From a candidate division KSB1 bacterium (lineage in GTDB: Bacteria; Zhuqueibacterota; Zhuqueibacteria; Residuimicrobiales; Krinioviventaceae): DNA of 64,000 nt. Positions within the stretch are counted from its first letter, which is position 1. The number at the start of each line of letters is the position of its first letter. The stretch covers positions 1,674,001 to 1,738,000 of the forward strand of contig JAXHMJ010000005.1 of NCBI GenBank assembly GCA_034521575.1, in the 5' to 3' direction. Below are positions 26,808-36,070 of this stretch, piece by piece. The position numbers and the translations under genes are program-made. Below the pieces are notes generated by a model. It had not been told where the DNA came from. It did not search any database and saw only the letters and a list, made by a program, of their open reading frames with translations.

Positions 26808-27329
26808 TTATAGCCTCCCGAGGGGTCTCCTAATAACACGAATATCGTCAATCCACACAGTGCCCTGGCCGTTGACCACCAGATTAAACTCAACGCTGTC
26901 CGGATTTTCACCTTCCTTGAGATTAAACAGGATCGCCCGCTGGACCCAGTCCGTATCCCCGGTTAAGGGATTTTGTAACCCCCGGGAAAAATAGCGGCCT
27001 TTTTCAGGAAACACACACCACATTTCCAGGTAGCAATTCCCCTGCAGGTCGCGGGTGCGCAGCTGCGCCTGATACACCAGCCTGGCATTCTCAACGTCGA
27101 TATCCCCGGCTTTGTACAATGGAACCACTGTTGTGTCTTCAACAGTCACCCGGAGCGCACCGTTTCCATCCGCCGTGACCGAGGTATCCAGTTCTACATT
27201 CTCAGAGGTAAGCAGGTTGTCCAGATTATCGACCGGGTAGTGTTTTAATTCCCGGACAGGAGATGCCTGTTCGCCGCAGGCAAACGATAAAGTTAGAACC
27301 GTGACAATGCAATACAAATACTTGCGCAT
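26808..27329 (-). CDS. Small lipoprotein with a jelly-roll (carbohydrate-binding-like) domain
   Basis: 173 residues. MRKYLYCIVTVLTLSFACGEQ is a lipoprotein signal with the acylated cysteine at position 18. The rest is beta-rich and includes GALRVTVEDTTVVPLY, LVYQAQLRTRDLQGNCYLEMW and the ending GQGTVWIDDIRVI, which is the closing strand typical of carbohydrate-binding jelly-roll modules. No catalytic signature is visible. It stands alone, 103 bp from the transporter gene upstream, so a binding or sensory role at the outer membrane is a guess. Confidence 0.7.
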   Translation of the reverse strand: MRKYLYCIVTVLTLSFACGEQASPVRELKHYPVDNLDNLLTSENVELDTSVTADGNGALRVTVEDTTVVPLYKAGDIDVENARLVYQAQLRTRDLQGNCYLEMWCVFPEKGRYFSRGLQNPLTGDTDWVQRAILFNLKEGENPDSVEFNLVVNGQGTVWIDDIRVIRRPLGRL

Positions 27330-27432
27330 ACGTCCTCCGCTGTTTTAGTTGAATGGATTGATTCTGCGTTAAAATTTCTATTACTAAAACAATAAAACAG
27401 GCATGAAAATTCAAACACAACCAAAACAAGGC

Positions 27433-29205
27433 TTAAAAATAAAAATGATACACCAGCCAAATGGTAACCACACCCACCAGCAGATTTAAAATAACGCCAA
27501 GTTTCATAAAGTCGGAGAACCGGTATCCGCCGGCTGAATAGACCATGAGATTGGTCTGATATCCGAGCGGCGAGGCAAAGCAGGTGGAAGCGCCCAGGGC
27601 CAGGGTGATGAAATAGGGCCGCGGGTCACCCGGCATTACTTCGGCAATCGACAGCACCACGGGAAACATAATGGCCGCCACCGCATTATTGGTAATCACC
27701 CAGGTAAAGCTGCTGGTCAGCAAAAACACCCCCGCGATCACACCCGCCGGACCGAACACATCCAGCACACCCACGATGGTCTGTCCCACGAGTTCGGACA
27801 AACCGGAATTGGAGATGCCTTTGGCGACCCCGAAAGAACAGGCGATATACAGCATCACATTCCAGTTGACATTTTCCCTGGCGTCTTTGACGCTGAGGAT
27901 TTTAAACAGGATCATAAGACTCGCCGTAATAGCCGAACCCAGGATAATGGGCACCACATTCAGTGAAGCGCCCAACACCATGAGCAGGATCAATCCCAGC
28001 GCCAGATTGCCCTTCCACCGGGGTTTTTCATAAATATCCAGACTGCGCGATACCAGGGCGAAATCGCGGTCGTGGTAAAAACGCTCTTCAAATCCGTGTT
28101 TGGCCAGAATAAACAGGGTATCGTTCGGCTGAAACACAATATCCCCGACCTTTTTATCGATACGACTGCCCGCCCGGTGAATGGCCAAAATAACGCCCTG
28201 ATAGGTATCGCGGAAATTGCTGTCGCGCACGGTTTGGCCGATCAGCCGCGAGGCGGATGAAACCACGGCTTCGTAGGTTTTCAGCTTGTCCGAATCGACA
28301 TTTTTCAGATCAAATTCCAGATCCCGCACCACATACAATCCCGGCGTTTTCTGCAGTTCATAAATAGTTTCGGGCAACCCGGTAAAAAACAACCGGTCTT
28401 CCGCCTGAACCATCTCGTCCGGCGCCACAGGCGCAATAACTTGTCCGTCTCTGGAAATCTGAAACAAGAACAATCCTTCCAGATGCCGCAAATTGGCATC
28501 CTGAACGCTTTTGCCCAGATGCGGGTATTCCTCGGAGACTTTCATCTCGACGACAAATTCACGGGTTTCTTCTCCGAGTTTGGCGGTCAGTTCCTTGCGA
28601 TTCGGCAGTAAAACGTGGCTGAACAAACTCAACACAATCAGGCTGATCACAGCCACCGGCACACCCACGCGTGTCAACTCGTAGAACGAGAATCCTTCCA
28701 GACCTTTTTCCAGCAACAGACCGTGAATAATCAGGTTCGTGCTCGTACCAATCAACGTACACATACCGCCGAGAATCGCGGCATAGGAAACCGGGATTAA
28801 AAATTTTGATGAGGACAGATTGTTTTTTTTCGCCCAGTTTTTGATCACCGGAATCAGAGAGGCGACGATGGGGGTATTGTTGAGAAACGCGGAAAACCCG
28901 GCAACCGCGGGCAACAGGCGCAAATACCGAAACACCACCGGAGTGGACCGGCCCCCCAGCAGCTTGACAATGCTTTTTTCAAAAATCCCCGAAGCCTGCA
29001 GTCCGGCGCTGACAATGAACAAAAATCCCACCGTGATCATACCGGTATTGGAGAACCCTTCAAACGCTTCATCAATGGTAATGACATTGCCGATCACCAA
29101 AAGCAGCAAAGCAACAAAAATCAACAGGGAAGGCTGATACACATCACGGATCAGTCCGATGATCAGCAAAACAAGAATGGCAGCTGTAAAATAAAGTTCA
29201 AACAT
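27433..29205 (-). CDS. SLC13-family permease with two TrkA-C domains
   Basis: 590 residues. Residues 1-~195 and ~395-590 hold about eleven to twelve membrane helices of the DASS/CitMHS type, with SAFLNNTPIVASLIPV and ILGGMCTLIGTSTNLIIHG in the first half and SSFTWVITNNAVAAIMFPVV with LGASTCFASPLGYQTNLMVY in the second. These are the paired substrate and Na+ loops. Between them, two TrkA-C (RCK_C) domains are seen (VEMKVSEEYPHLGKSVQD and YEAVVSSASRLIGQTVRD). Members of this subgroup carry sulfate, dicarboxylates or other anions. The substrate is not predictable. It is intact and of normal length. Confidence 0.9.
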   Translation of the reverse strand: MFELYFTAAILVLLIIGLIRDVYQPSLLIFVALLLLVIGNVITIDEAFEGFSNTGMITVGFLFIVSAGLQASGIFEKSIVKLLGGRSTPVVFRYLRLLPAVAGFSAFLNNTPIVASLIPVIKNWAKKNNLSSSKFLIPVSYAAILGGMCTLIGTSTNLIIHGLLLEKGLEGFSFYELTRVGVPVAVISLIVLSLFSHVLLPNRKELTAKLGEETREFVVEMKVSEEYPHLGKSVQDANLRHLEGLFLFQISRDGQVIAPVAPDEMVQAEDRLFFTGLPETIYELQKTPGLYVVRDLEFDLKNVDSDKLKTYEAVVSSASRLIGQTVRDSNFRDTYQGVILAIHRAGSRIDKKVGDIVFQPNDTLFILAKHGFEERFYHDRDFALVSRSLDIYEKPRWKGNLALGLILLMVLGASLNVVPIILGSAITASLMILFKILSVKDARENVNWNVMLYIACSFGVAKGISNSGLSELVGQTIVGVLDVFGPAGVIAGVFLLTSSFTWVITNNAVAAIMFPVVLSIAEVMPGDPRPYFITLALGASTCFASPLGYQTNLMVYSAGGYRFSDFMKLGVILNLLVGVVTIWLVYHFYF

Positions 29206-29297
29206 GGTGTTGTTCAGAGCGCTTCTTTTCTTTTATTCGCGTCAGAATAAAATACTGGTTTTTATATTTAGATGCAACGGGTATTCGAACAGCAGAA

Positions 29298-29402
29298 TCA
29301 GACCGGATATAAAAACAGGAGCAAGGTTCCCAGAGTCAGCGCCTCTTCCCCGACCTGTACGATCGCTTTTGATAAAAAAGACTGCAAATCTGATAGATTC
29401 AT
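29298..29402 (-). CDS. 34-residue ORF resembling the N-terminus of an MscS-type channel
   Basis: MNLSDLQSFLSKAIVQVGEE followed by ALTLGTLLLFLYPV and a stop. It is preceded by a good ribosome site (GAGGG, 5 bp before the ATG). The 'QxFLSK..V.VG...LTLGTLLL' pattern is like the start of small mechanosensitive channels, but nothing after it continues the homology. It may be a truncated remnant or a genuine small membrane protein. It lies 92 bp before the SLC13 gene on the same strand. Confidence 0.35.
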   Translation of the reverse strand: MNLSDLQSFLSKAIVQVGEEALTLGTLLLFLYPV

Positions 29403-29481
29403 GATACCCTCACATTCTGTTGACACAACATTAAAAAAACCTTGATTTTTCTCCCGAAATTCAGTAACATTCTAAATTAAA

Positions 29482-29553
29482 GCGGGAGTAATTCAGTGGT
29501 AGAATGCAAGCTTCCCAAGCTTGACGCCGCGGGTTCGACCCCCGTCTCCCGCT
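29482..29553 (+). tRNA. tRNA-Gly (anticodon CCC)
   Basis: A full 72-nt cloverleaf: acceptor GCGGGAG/CTCCCGC, D-stem ATTC/GAAT, anticodon stem CAAGC/GCTTG around loop TTCCCAA, and T-arm GCGGG-TTCGACC-CCCGT. The discriminator base is T and CCA is not encoded. Confidence 0.96.
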
Positions 29554-29558
29554 CTATG

Positions 29559-29591
29559 ACCGAAAACATAGAGCTATGTTTTCGGTTTTTC
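29559..29591 (+). terminator. Intrinsic terminator of tRNA-Gly
   Basis: ACCGAAAACATA pairs perfectly with TATGTTTTCGGT across a GAGC loop and is followed by a T-run. It begins 6 bp after the tRNA. Confidence 0.92.
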
Positions 29592-29679
29592 TGTTTTGAC
29601 AGGGCCACTGCAATATAATTATCCCTGTCATCCAGATCAATAATTAACTATTCCGATTTTAAAGGATTTTGTTGAATAA

Positions 29680-30917
29680 ATGTTAAACCCAAAAGAATTT
29701 TACAGACGTCTGGATGCATTGTTGGCAACCATCCGTATCGAAAAATCGGATGGGAATTTACTGCCCAATATTGTAAAAACGCTGGTCTCCAATTTTAAAG
29801 ACACCCTTCAAATCGATAAAGGGCGAATTTATGAACGACGCGCGAGCGAGCTTGTTCTGGTATACCCCAAATTGCCGGCGGAAGAAAGCATGTATGCCAC
29901 CCGCATCCCCGTAGACACGCCCATCATCCAGATGGCGATCACCAATCGCAGTTATATTTACGATCAGCCGCCGTTAAACACTGCGTTTTACAACAGCAGC
30001 AAGAAAACTCCGGATATGTGTACGGCCATTTGGGTTCACAATCAGGATAAAGAATGGATGCTGGTCTTTTCGCTAAAGGAAGGTTGGGTGCGAGAAGAGA
30101 TCAGTCTGTTTTTAAATTCAGTGCGCACCTCTATTAACTACCGTATCTTTACTGAACTCATGGAAGACCGGCTGGCACAGGCGCAAGAGATACAAAAGAG
30201 TCTGCTCCCCAAGAACAAATTTCAAATCGAAGGCTATGAAATTTTCGGGCGGTCGCAACCTGCAGAAATTGTCGGCGGTGATTTTTACGATTATTTTGAA
30301 TATGAAAAAGACTTTTTTGGCGTAGCCCTGGGAGATGCCAGCGGACACGGTATTCCCGCGGCGCTGCTGGTCCGGGATGTGGTGATCGGATTGCGTATGG
30401 GGCTGGCCATGGAAATGCGGCTGGTGCAGACCGTCAAAAAACTGAATACAGTCATTCAAAAAAGCACCTATTCAACCAATTTTGTTTCCATGTTTATTGG
30501 TGAGGTGGAACAAGACGGTCACGTTTTTTATATCAACGCAGGGCACCCGGCGCCGTTTTTGATCAAAGACAAGGAAAGCGTGGAACTGCCGGCCACGGGC
30601 ATCACGCTCGGATTTTTGCCGGACATCCCGTTGTCGCGTTCTCATATCCATATGCCGCCGTCCAGCATTCTGGTCATGTACTCGGACGGTATCATTGAGC
30701 GCACCAACGAAGCCGACCGAACAGTTTTGGGTACAAACGTCTGAGAAAACTGGCTGAAAAACACAAACAAAAAACAGCCAGGGAAATTGTTGATTTTATT
30801 TTCGATACGGTATACGAATTCGGCAACCGCACCAACTGGGACGATGACGCAACCGTGGTGGTTTTGAAACGCTCCGCGGTTTCTGAGGACAAACCTACTT
30901 TAACTCAATCACGGTGA
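29680..30917 (+). CDS. PP2C-family serine phosphatase (RsbU/SpoIIE type), one frameshift
   Basis: The N-terminal ~165 residues look like a GAF-type sensor. A linker helix (AQAQEIQKSLLPKNK) leads to a PP2C/SpoIIE domain with EIVGGDFYDYFE, VALGDASGHGIPAALL, NAGHPAPFLI and YSDGIIERTN, which carry the metal-binding aspartates. The frame stops at 30744 after ADRTVLGTNV. Adding one T to the TTTT run near 30737 restores FGYKRLRKLAEKHKQKTARE and NWDDDATVVVLKR, the expected last metal-binding motif, to a stop at 30915-30917. Such phosphatases act on anti-sigma-factor antagonists in partner-switching networks, but no such partner is adjacent. The corrected end overlaps the convergent phosphoesterase gene by 23 bp. 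Confidence 0.85.
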
Positions 30918-32346
30918 TCTCCGGGGGGCAGAACAGGCGTATGGGTACCCATGCGGTCCCCAGGCCCCGATTCACATACAAAGTTGTGTTGTTTTCCTGA
31001 AACAATCCCTGAGAATACATGCTTTCCATTTTATTCCGCCATACCACCGGCGATCCGACAAACGGCAGCCTGATTTGTCCGCCATGCGTATGTCCGCTCA
31101 GCTGCAAATCCACGCTGCTTTCCCGACTGTATTCAAAGGCTTTGGGCGAGTGTGCCAATAAAATTTTGTAAATTGACACTGAAATTTGATCCGCCATGAC
31201 AGGCACGGCCTGCTCTTCATAATTGAAATCAATCCAGCGGGCGGGCTGGGTGCCGCGCTCATAGCCTTCAAAATCGGAACCAGCCAGGGTATCGCCAGCC
31301 TGATCAAGTATACGCACATCATCAAACTGATTAATGCCCTGGCCGGCGCTCCAAAACCCGACGCTTCCTCCGTTCAGGCGGGTGATGGATGTATCAAACG
31401 CCGAAATGGCCCATTGCTCCGGCTGTTGTTCGCCCTCCGGCCAGATCACCGCGTTGATCCGGGTTTGACCGGCCGTATGTGTTACACGAATTTTGAACTG
31501 ATACCAGGTTTCAGCATGGACAGACAACGTCTGAACCGTCTCCCCCCACACCCGGGTATTATGAGGAGACAAAACAAACTCATCCTTGCCGGCACGCCTG
31601 CGGATGCGGTAAAAATGATCAAAGCCCTTGTCCATTTGTGAATAAAACGTGACGCCGATCCCGGACCAGTTTGGATTGAACTGACGGAATCGACCGTAAA
31701 CCGTATAGTTTTTCCATGACTGATCAAATCGCATCACATGAGTATATGAATTACGAGATTTGGCATTGGTCTGCAACACCTGATTGTCACGATCTGTGTT
31801 GATCCAGAAATCCGATACATCTTTCAATTCGGGGTCATCCACGCCCAGAAGCGCCAGGGAATTCCCGTTCACACTAATTCGTTTGATCCGGTTGGACAAT
31901 ACAGTAACACCAATCCGCTGCATTTCCTTCAGCAACAGATCGCTTTTTTCCTTATCGTTGCTGATATCGTTATTACCGCGGCACAGATAAACACCGTCTT
32001 TGGCCTGCAGGGTTTCCATAAATTTAGAGACATGCGCCAGGGTGGTTTCAAAATCATTTCCTGTGTTTTCCCAGAGTTCCCGTTTTAAAAACAGATCTCC
32101 GGTCACGGCAATGATATCCGGACGCAGGCTGTTTACTTTTTGCACAATTTTTTTTTCAAAGGACGATAGCCTGTAGATGTGTAAATCCGAGATATGCACA
32201 ACCCTGACCGGGTGTTTGATCTTTTCAGAGTCGATGGAAATCTCTTCAACAGAGATACCCGTTCGTTCAAACACAAAACCATAAACCAACGCCCCGGCCA
32301 CAATCAAAATCAACAAAAGAATAGTAATCATAACAGGTTTTTGCAT
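30895..32346 (-). CDS. Membrane-anchored metallophosphoesterase with an inserted beta-sandwich domain
   Basis: 483 residues. One membrane helix (5-26) precedes a calcineurin-like (YkuE-type) domain split in two. The first half has HISDLH (D54, H56), TGDLF (D84) and CRGNND (around 123-127). The second half has LLAHSP (H399) and SGHTHGGQI (around 418-425). Residues 180-386 are a separate ~207-residue jelly-roll/LamG-like module (IGVTFYSQMDKGFDHFYRIR, GGSVGFWSAG, FDDVRILD). The usual GNHD motif reads GNND, so the catalytic histidine is replaced by Asn. Family members hydrolyse phosphodiesters such as UDP-diacylglucosamine or other lipid/nucleotide substrates. Whether this one is active is uncertain. 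Confidence 0.85.
   Translation of the reverse strand: MQKPVMITILLLILIVAGALVYGFVFERTGISVEEISIDSEKIKHPVRVVHISDLHIYRLSSFEKKIVQKVNSLRPDIIAVTGDLFLKRELWENTGNDFETTLAHVSKFMETLQAKDGVYLCRGNNDISNDKEKSDLLLKEMQRIGVTVLSNRIKRISVNGNSLALLGVDDPELKDVSDFWINTDRDNQVLQTNAKSRNSYTHVMRFDQSWKNYTVYGRFRQFNPNWSGIGVTFYSQMDKGFDHFYRIRRRAGKDEFVLSPHNTRVWGETVQTLSVHAETWYQFKIRVTHTAGQTRINAVIWPEGEQQPEQWAISAFDTSITRLNGGSVGFWSAGQGINQFDDVRILDQAGDTLAGSDFEGYERGTQPARWIDFNYEEQAVPVMADQISVSIYKILLAHSPKAFEYSRESSVDLQLSGHTHGGQIRLPFVGSPVVWRNKMESMYSQGLFQENNTTLYVNRGLGTAWVPIRLFCPPEITVIELK
31194..31814 (-). other. In-frame 621-bp domain insertion inside the metallophosphoesterase
   Basis: On the coding strand CGGAT occurs at both edges (31814-31810 and 31193-31189). 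Deleting 621 bp between them rejoins DVSD with QISVSIYKILLAHSP in frame, a normal phosphoesterase sequence. The insert encodes residues 180-386, a beta-sandwich unlike the host fold. Its last strands (DFEGYERGTQPARWID) look like the usual opening of such domains, which suggests a circular permutation. Confidence 0.6.
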
Positions 32347-32428
32347 CTTTGCTTCCTTTTTCGTATTTTCTGGACACTCAATGTATCCCTATTCGCGCAC
32401 ATTTGCAATCATTTTTTCAGAGGGTAAT

Positions 32429-33334
32429 ATGTCAAATATCGGTCAAAAGCTTTCCAATATATCAGAAGAAATCGTCGAGACCTATGAACGGCACGGTGGC
32501 ATCAACCGGATCGACGGTCAAAATCTGCCGAACAATGAACTTGTGGTTGAAATATTGGACACTTTTCTACACATCTTGTTCCCCGGTTATTTCGGATCGC
32601 GCGTACCGCCGCGTTCCAATATGCTGTTTTATGTTCAGAGCATGATCGACCGTCTGTTTTTAAGCTGTGTGGATGAATTTCAGCGCGCCTGCCGCTATGC
32701 GGAATCAACGGACAACTATGACGGTGAAATTTCTCAGGATACCTGTGAAGAAAAAGCCTTTACTCTTATATCATCCATACCCTATATTCGCGGTATGTTG
32801 AAACTCGACACCCTGGCTGGTTTTGAAGGCGATCCGGCGAGCAAAAGCGTGGAAGAAGTGATCTCCTGCTACCCGTATTTGTATGCCGTATCCACATATC
32901 GTATCGCCCACGAAATATACAAAATGGGGTTGCCGCTCATTCCGCGTATTATGACCGAATGGGCGCACCGGCGAACCGGCATCGATATTCACCCGGGCGC
33001 TGTCATCGGAGAACGTTTTTTCATCGACCATGGCACCGGTGTTGTCATTGGTGAAACCTCGGACATCGGAGACCAGGTCAAAATTTATCAGGGAGTTACC
33101 CTCGGAGCGCTGAGCATTCCGCGCAATCCCGACGGCTCGATTGTCAAAGGCGGCAAACGTCATCCTACGGTTAAGGATAATGCGACCATTTACGCCGGAG
33201 CCACAATTCTGGGTGGAGAAACGGTTATCGGTGAAAACAGCGTCATCGGCGCCAATACGTGGATTACCGCCTCGGTTCCGCCGAACACGCTGGTGACGTT
33301 TCAGGAACAACAAAAATACAGAAAGCTGGAGTGA
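32429..33334 (+). CDS. cysE: Serine O-acetyltransferase
   Basis: The start at 32429 is chosen because AGAGGG precedes it by 5 bp; an upstream in-frame start at 32381 has no such site. The 301-residue product has the helical N-terminal domain and, from about residue 185, a left-handed beta-helix with the family boxes IDIHPGAVIGERFFIDHGTG, VVIGETSDIGDQVKIYQGVT and GGKRHPTVKDNATIYAG. It acetylates L-serine with acetyl-CoA, the first step of cysteine synthesis. No cysK lies nearby. The N-terminal domain is longer than in E. coli CysE, as in the EpsC-type enzymes of anaerobes and FCB bacteria. Confidence 0.9.
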   Translation: MSNIGQKLSNISEEIVETYERHGGINRIDGQNLPNNELVVEILDTFLHILFPGYFGSRVPPRSNMLFYVQSMIDRLFLSCVDEFQRACRYAESTDNYDGEISQDTCEEKAFTLISSIPYIRGMLKLDTLAGFEGDPASKSVEEVISCYPYLYAVSTYRIAHEIYKMGLPLIPRIMTEWAHRRTGIDIHPGAVIGERFFIDHGTGVVIGETSDIGDQVKIYQGVTLGALSIPRNPDGSIVKGGKRHPTVKDNATIYAGATILGGETVIGENSVIGANTWITASVPPNTLVTFQEQQKYRKLE

Positions 33335-33448
33335 TATAACGACAATCCCGGCTGCGGTGTGGCCCAGCACAGCACCCAAATCCCTTTATGAAACTCTGTT
33401 TTGATCTTTTCGTATACCGAGCTAAACAGAATAAAATGGAGTTTCAAA

Positions 33449-36070
33449 TTGAAGTTAATCACCTGTATACTCATTTCCCTGCCTGTTTTTATTGGTGCAA
33501 GTCCGCATTATCACAACTCGGGTATCGAACTCACTGCCACCCGGGTATCGGAAAGCATACAAATCGACGGAAATCTGTCAGAAACGGTTTGGCAGCACAC
33601 CCGGACCGATCTGCAGTTTTTACAGCGCGAACCCGAGGAAGGTTCACCCTGTTCAGAATCGACAGACATTTATATTGCATTTGATGAACATTCATTATAT
33701 ATAGCCGCCCGGCTTTACGACCGCGCACCGGATTCAATTGTTTCCCCGGTCGGCCGGCTTGATTCAGACACTCCTTCCGATCTGTTCGGTGTGTTTATTG
33801 ATCCTTACCACGACCACCGCAGCGGATACTATTTCGGCGTGAATCCCGCCGGCACCCGGTTTGACGGCACCTTGAGAAATGACGACTGGATGAACGATTC
33901 CTGGGACGGGATCTGGCAGGCCAAAGCCCGCATCGATTCTGCCGGATGGACTGCTGAGATGCGCATTCCATTCTCCCAGCTTCGCTTTAAACAATCCGGT
34001 CAGGATGTATGGGGAATCAATTTCAGACGCGATATTGTAAGAAAAAATGAAAAAGCCTATCTGGTGTACTCGCCCAAGAACAGCAGCGGCTTTACCTCGC
34101 GATTTCCGCATCTGTCCGGCATTGAAGGCATTTCCAGTCATCATAACATACAGATTACCCCCTATACCCGGACCAAGATACTGCAGGGCTATAGCTATCG
34201 GCAGAATCCGCTTATCGATCAGGGAATCAACTCTCCGGCCGCCGGATTTGACTTGCAATATGCGTTGAATTCGAAACTCACCATGAATCTGACTGTAAAC
34301 CCTGATTTTGGCCAGGTGGAAGTGGATCCGGCCGTGGTGAATCTGTCCGATTTTGAAACGTTTTTCCGGGAAAAGCGTCCGTTTTTTGTGGAAGGGTCTT
34401 CCACCTTTTTATTCGGATACGGCGGATCGAACAGCCATTGGGGGTTTAACTGGAGCACACCGGATCTCTTTTACAGCCGGCGAATCGGCAAACAGCCGTA
34501 CGGCGGACTCCCGGACAATGATTATGAAAAAATTCCGGATGCCACAACCATATACGGAGCCGGCAAAGTCACCGGCAAAGTGGGAAAAAACTGGAATGTA
34601 GGAGGATTGTATGCCCTGACGGCCCGGGAAAGCGGGGAATACCGAATTGACGGCACTCTGCACCACCAGACTGTCGAACCCCGAACCCATTTTGGCGTGG
34701 CACGGGCGCAGAATGAAATCCAGGAGGGTCGATACGGGATTGGATTTATCAGCACCGGCACCCGTCGGCAGTTTAAACATTCAACACTAAAAGACGAGAT
34801 GAATCAGGAAGCCTATACGCTGGGAATTGACGGCTGGGCCTTTTTGGATGCTGAACAAACCTGGGTGGTTTCCAGCTGGCTGGCCGGTTCGCAGGTTTCC
34901 GGTACAAACGAACGACTGCTCGACTTGCAGACCAATTCCACACATTATTTTCAACGTCCCGGCGTCTCTCATCTCTCTGTGGACAGTTCAGCCACCCGTA
35001 TGAGCGGTATGGCGGGTCGGGCGCTGCTGAACAAACAAAAAGGAAATTTTTTACTCAACAGCGCTATCGGTTTTGTCTCGCCCGGTTTCGAGGTCAATGA
35101 TATGGGATTTTTGTGGCGGACCGACATGATCAATGCACATGTCGGCGCCGGTTACAAATGGACAACACCCGGGAACTATTTTCGCGAGCTGTGGGTGATC
35201 GGCTCTGCCTTTCAAACGGTTGATTTTGGCGGACATTTGATGGCCCGCGGAATATGGGGCACAACGGATATCAAATTGCTGAATTATCACAATATTTCAG
35301 TAACCGGATTTCATGTATTCCCGACACTCGACAATCGGCTGACACGCGGCGGACCGTTGAGCAAATCCCCCTCCGCCCGCTATCTGGAACTTGGATACCG
35401 AACCGACAATCGCAGAAATCTGGTTCTGGGATTATCCACTGACCTGTCGACCGGCAGAGCAGAACAAAGCTATTCGCTTTCAGCGGAAATGACCTATAAA
35501 TCGGCAAAAAGTTTTTCACTGTCGCTCGAACCTGAAATCACCTGGCAGCACCGTCATGCCCAATGGATCGACGAGTTTCCCGATCCCCAGGCCGAGGCGA
35601 TGTTTGGAAACCGCTATGTGTTCGGTGAACTGGATTACACAGAACTGAGCGCAGACATCCGGCTGAACTGGGCTTTTTCTCCGACACTCACCCTGCAGTT
35701 GTATGCACAGCCCTTGATTTCGCACGGTGATTATCATCATTATAAAGAGCTCGCCCGACCGGAAACGTACGAGTTTTACGAATACCAATCGGATGAAATC
35801 AGTTTAAAAGACGGTGATTATACGGTTTCTGCAGGCGAGACCTCGTTCTCATATTCAGACCCGGATTTTCACTTTAAATCATTCCGGGGCAATGCCGTGT
35901 TACGCTGGGAATACCGTCCCGGCTCGCGTTTGTACCTGGTCTGGACACAGGAACGAAGCAATGACCGCTATTATCAGGATCTGCAGTTTTCAAATTCTTT
36001 TGAAAGGCTGATGCGAGACTCGGCGGACAATATATTTATGATAAAAATGACCTACTGGCTGAATATCTAA
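33449..36070 (+). CDS. DUF5916 outer-membrane-type protein with CBM9-like N-terminal domain
   Basis: A TTG start at 33449 is preferred because TGGAG lies about 8 bp before it and a signal peptide follows directly (LKLITCILISLPVFIGASP). About 873 residues. Residues ~25-210 match the CBM9-like domain (SIQIDGNLSETVWQ, IYIAFDEHSLYIAARLYD, GWTAEMRIPFSQLRF). The rest is the long beta-strand-rich DUF5916 region, including LTMNLTVNPDFGQVEVDPAVVNLSDFE and EKRPFFVEGSSTFLFGYGG, ending in aromatic-terminated strands expected of an outer-membrane barrel. The family is common in FCB bacteria and its role is not established. It is intact and monocistronic with a terminator after it. Confidence 0.88.
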   Translation: MKLITCILISLPVFIGASPHYHNSGIELTATRVSESIQIDGNLSETVWQHTRTDLQFLQREPEEGSPCSESTDIYIAFDEHSLYIAARLYDRAPDSIVSPVGRLDSDTPSDLFGVFIDPYHDHRSGYYFGVNPAGTRFDGTLRNDDWMNDSWDGIWQAKARIDSAGWTAEMRIPFSQLRFKQSGQDVWGINFRRDIVRKNEKAYLVYSPKNSSGFTSRFPHLSGIEGISSHHNIQITPYTRTKILQGYSYRQNPLIDQGINSPAAGFDLQYALNSKLTMNLTVNPDFGQVEVDPAVVNLSDFETFFREKRPFFVEGSSTFLFGYGGSNSHWGFNWSTPDLFYSRRIGKQPYGGLPDNDYEKIPDATTIYGAGKVTGKVGKNWNVGGLYALTARESGEYRIDGTLHHQTVEPRTHFGVARAQNEIQEGRYGIGFISTGTRRQFKHSTLKDEMNQEAYTLGIDGWAFLDAEQTWVVSSWLAGSQVSGTNERLLDLQTNSTHYFQRPGVSHLSVDSSATRMSGMAGRALLNKQKGNFLLNSAIGFVSPGFEVNDMGFLWRTDMINAHVGAGYKWTTPGNYFRELWVIGSAFQTVDFGGHLMARGIWGTTDIKLLNYHNISVTGFHVFPTLDNRLTRGGPLSKSPSARYLELGYRTDNRRNLVLGLSTDLSTGRAEQSYSLSAEMTYKSAKSFSLSLEPEITWQHRHAQWIDEFPDPQAEAMFGNRYVFGELDYTELSADIRLNWAFSPTLTLQLYAQPLISHGDYHHYKELARPETYEFYEYQSDEISLKDGDYTVSAGETSFSYSDPDFHFKSFRGNAVLRWEYRPGSRLYLVWTQERSNDRYYQDLQFSNSFERLMRDSADNIFMIKMTYWLNI

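Noticed and set aside
31187-31810. GGATCAA occurs near both edges of the phosphoesterase insert and could be a 7-bp target duplication.
   Set aside because: The copies are in different reading frames, so excision there would not restore the gene. The CGGAT pair does.
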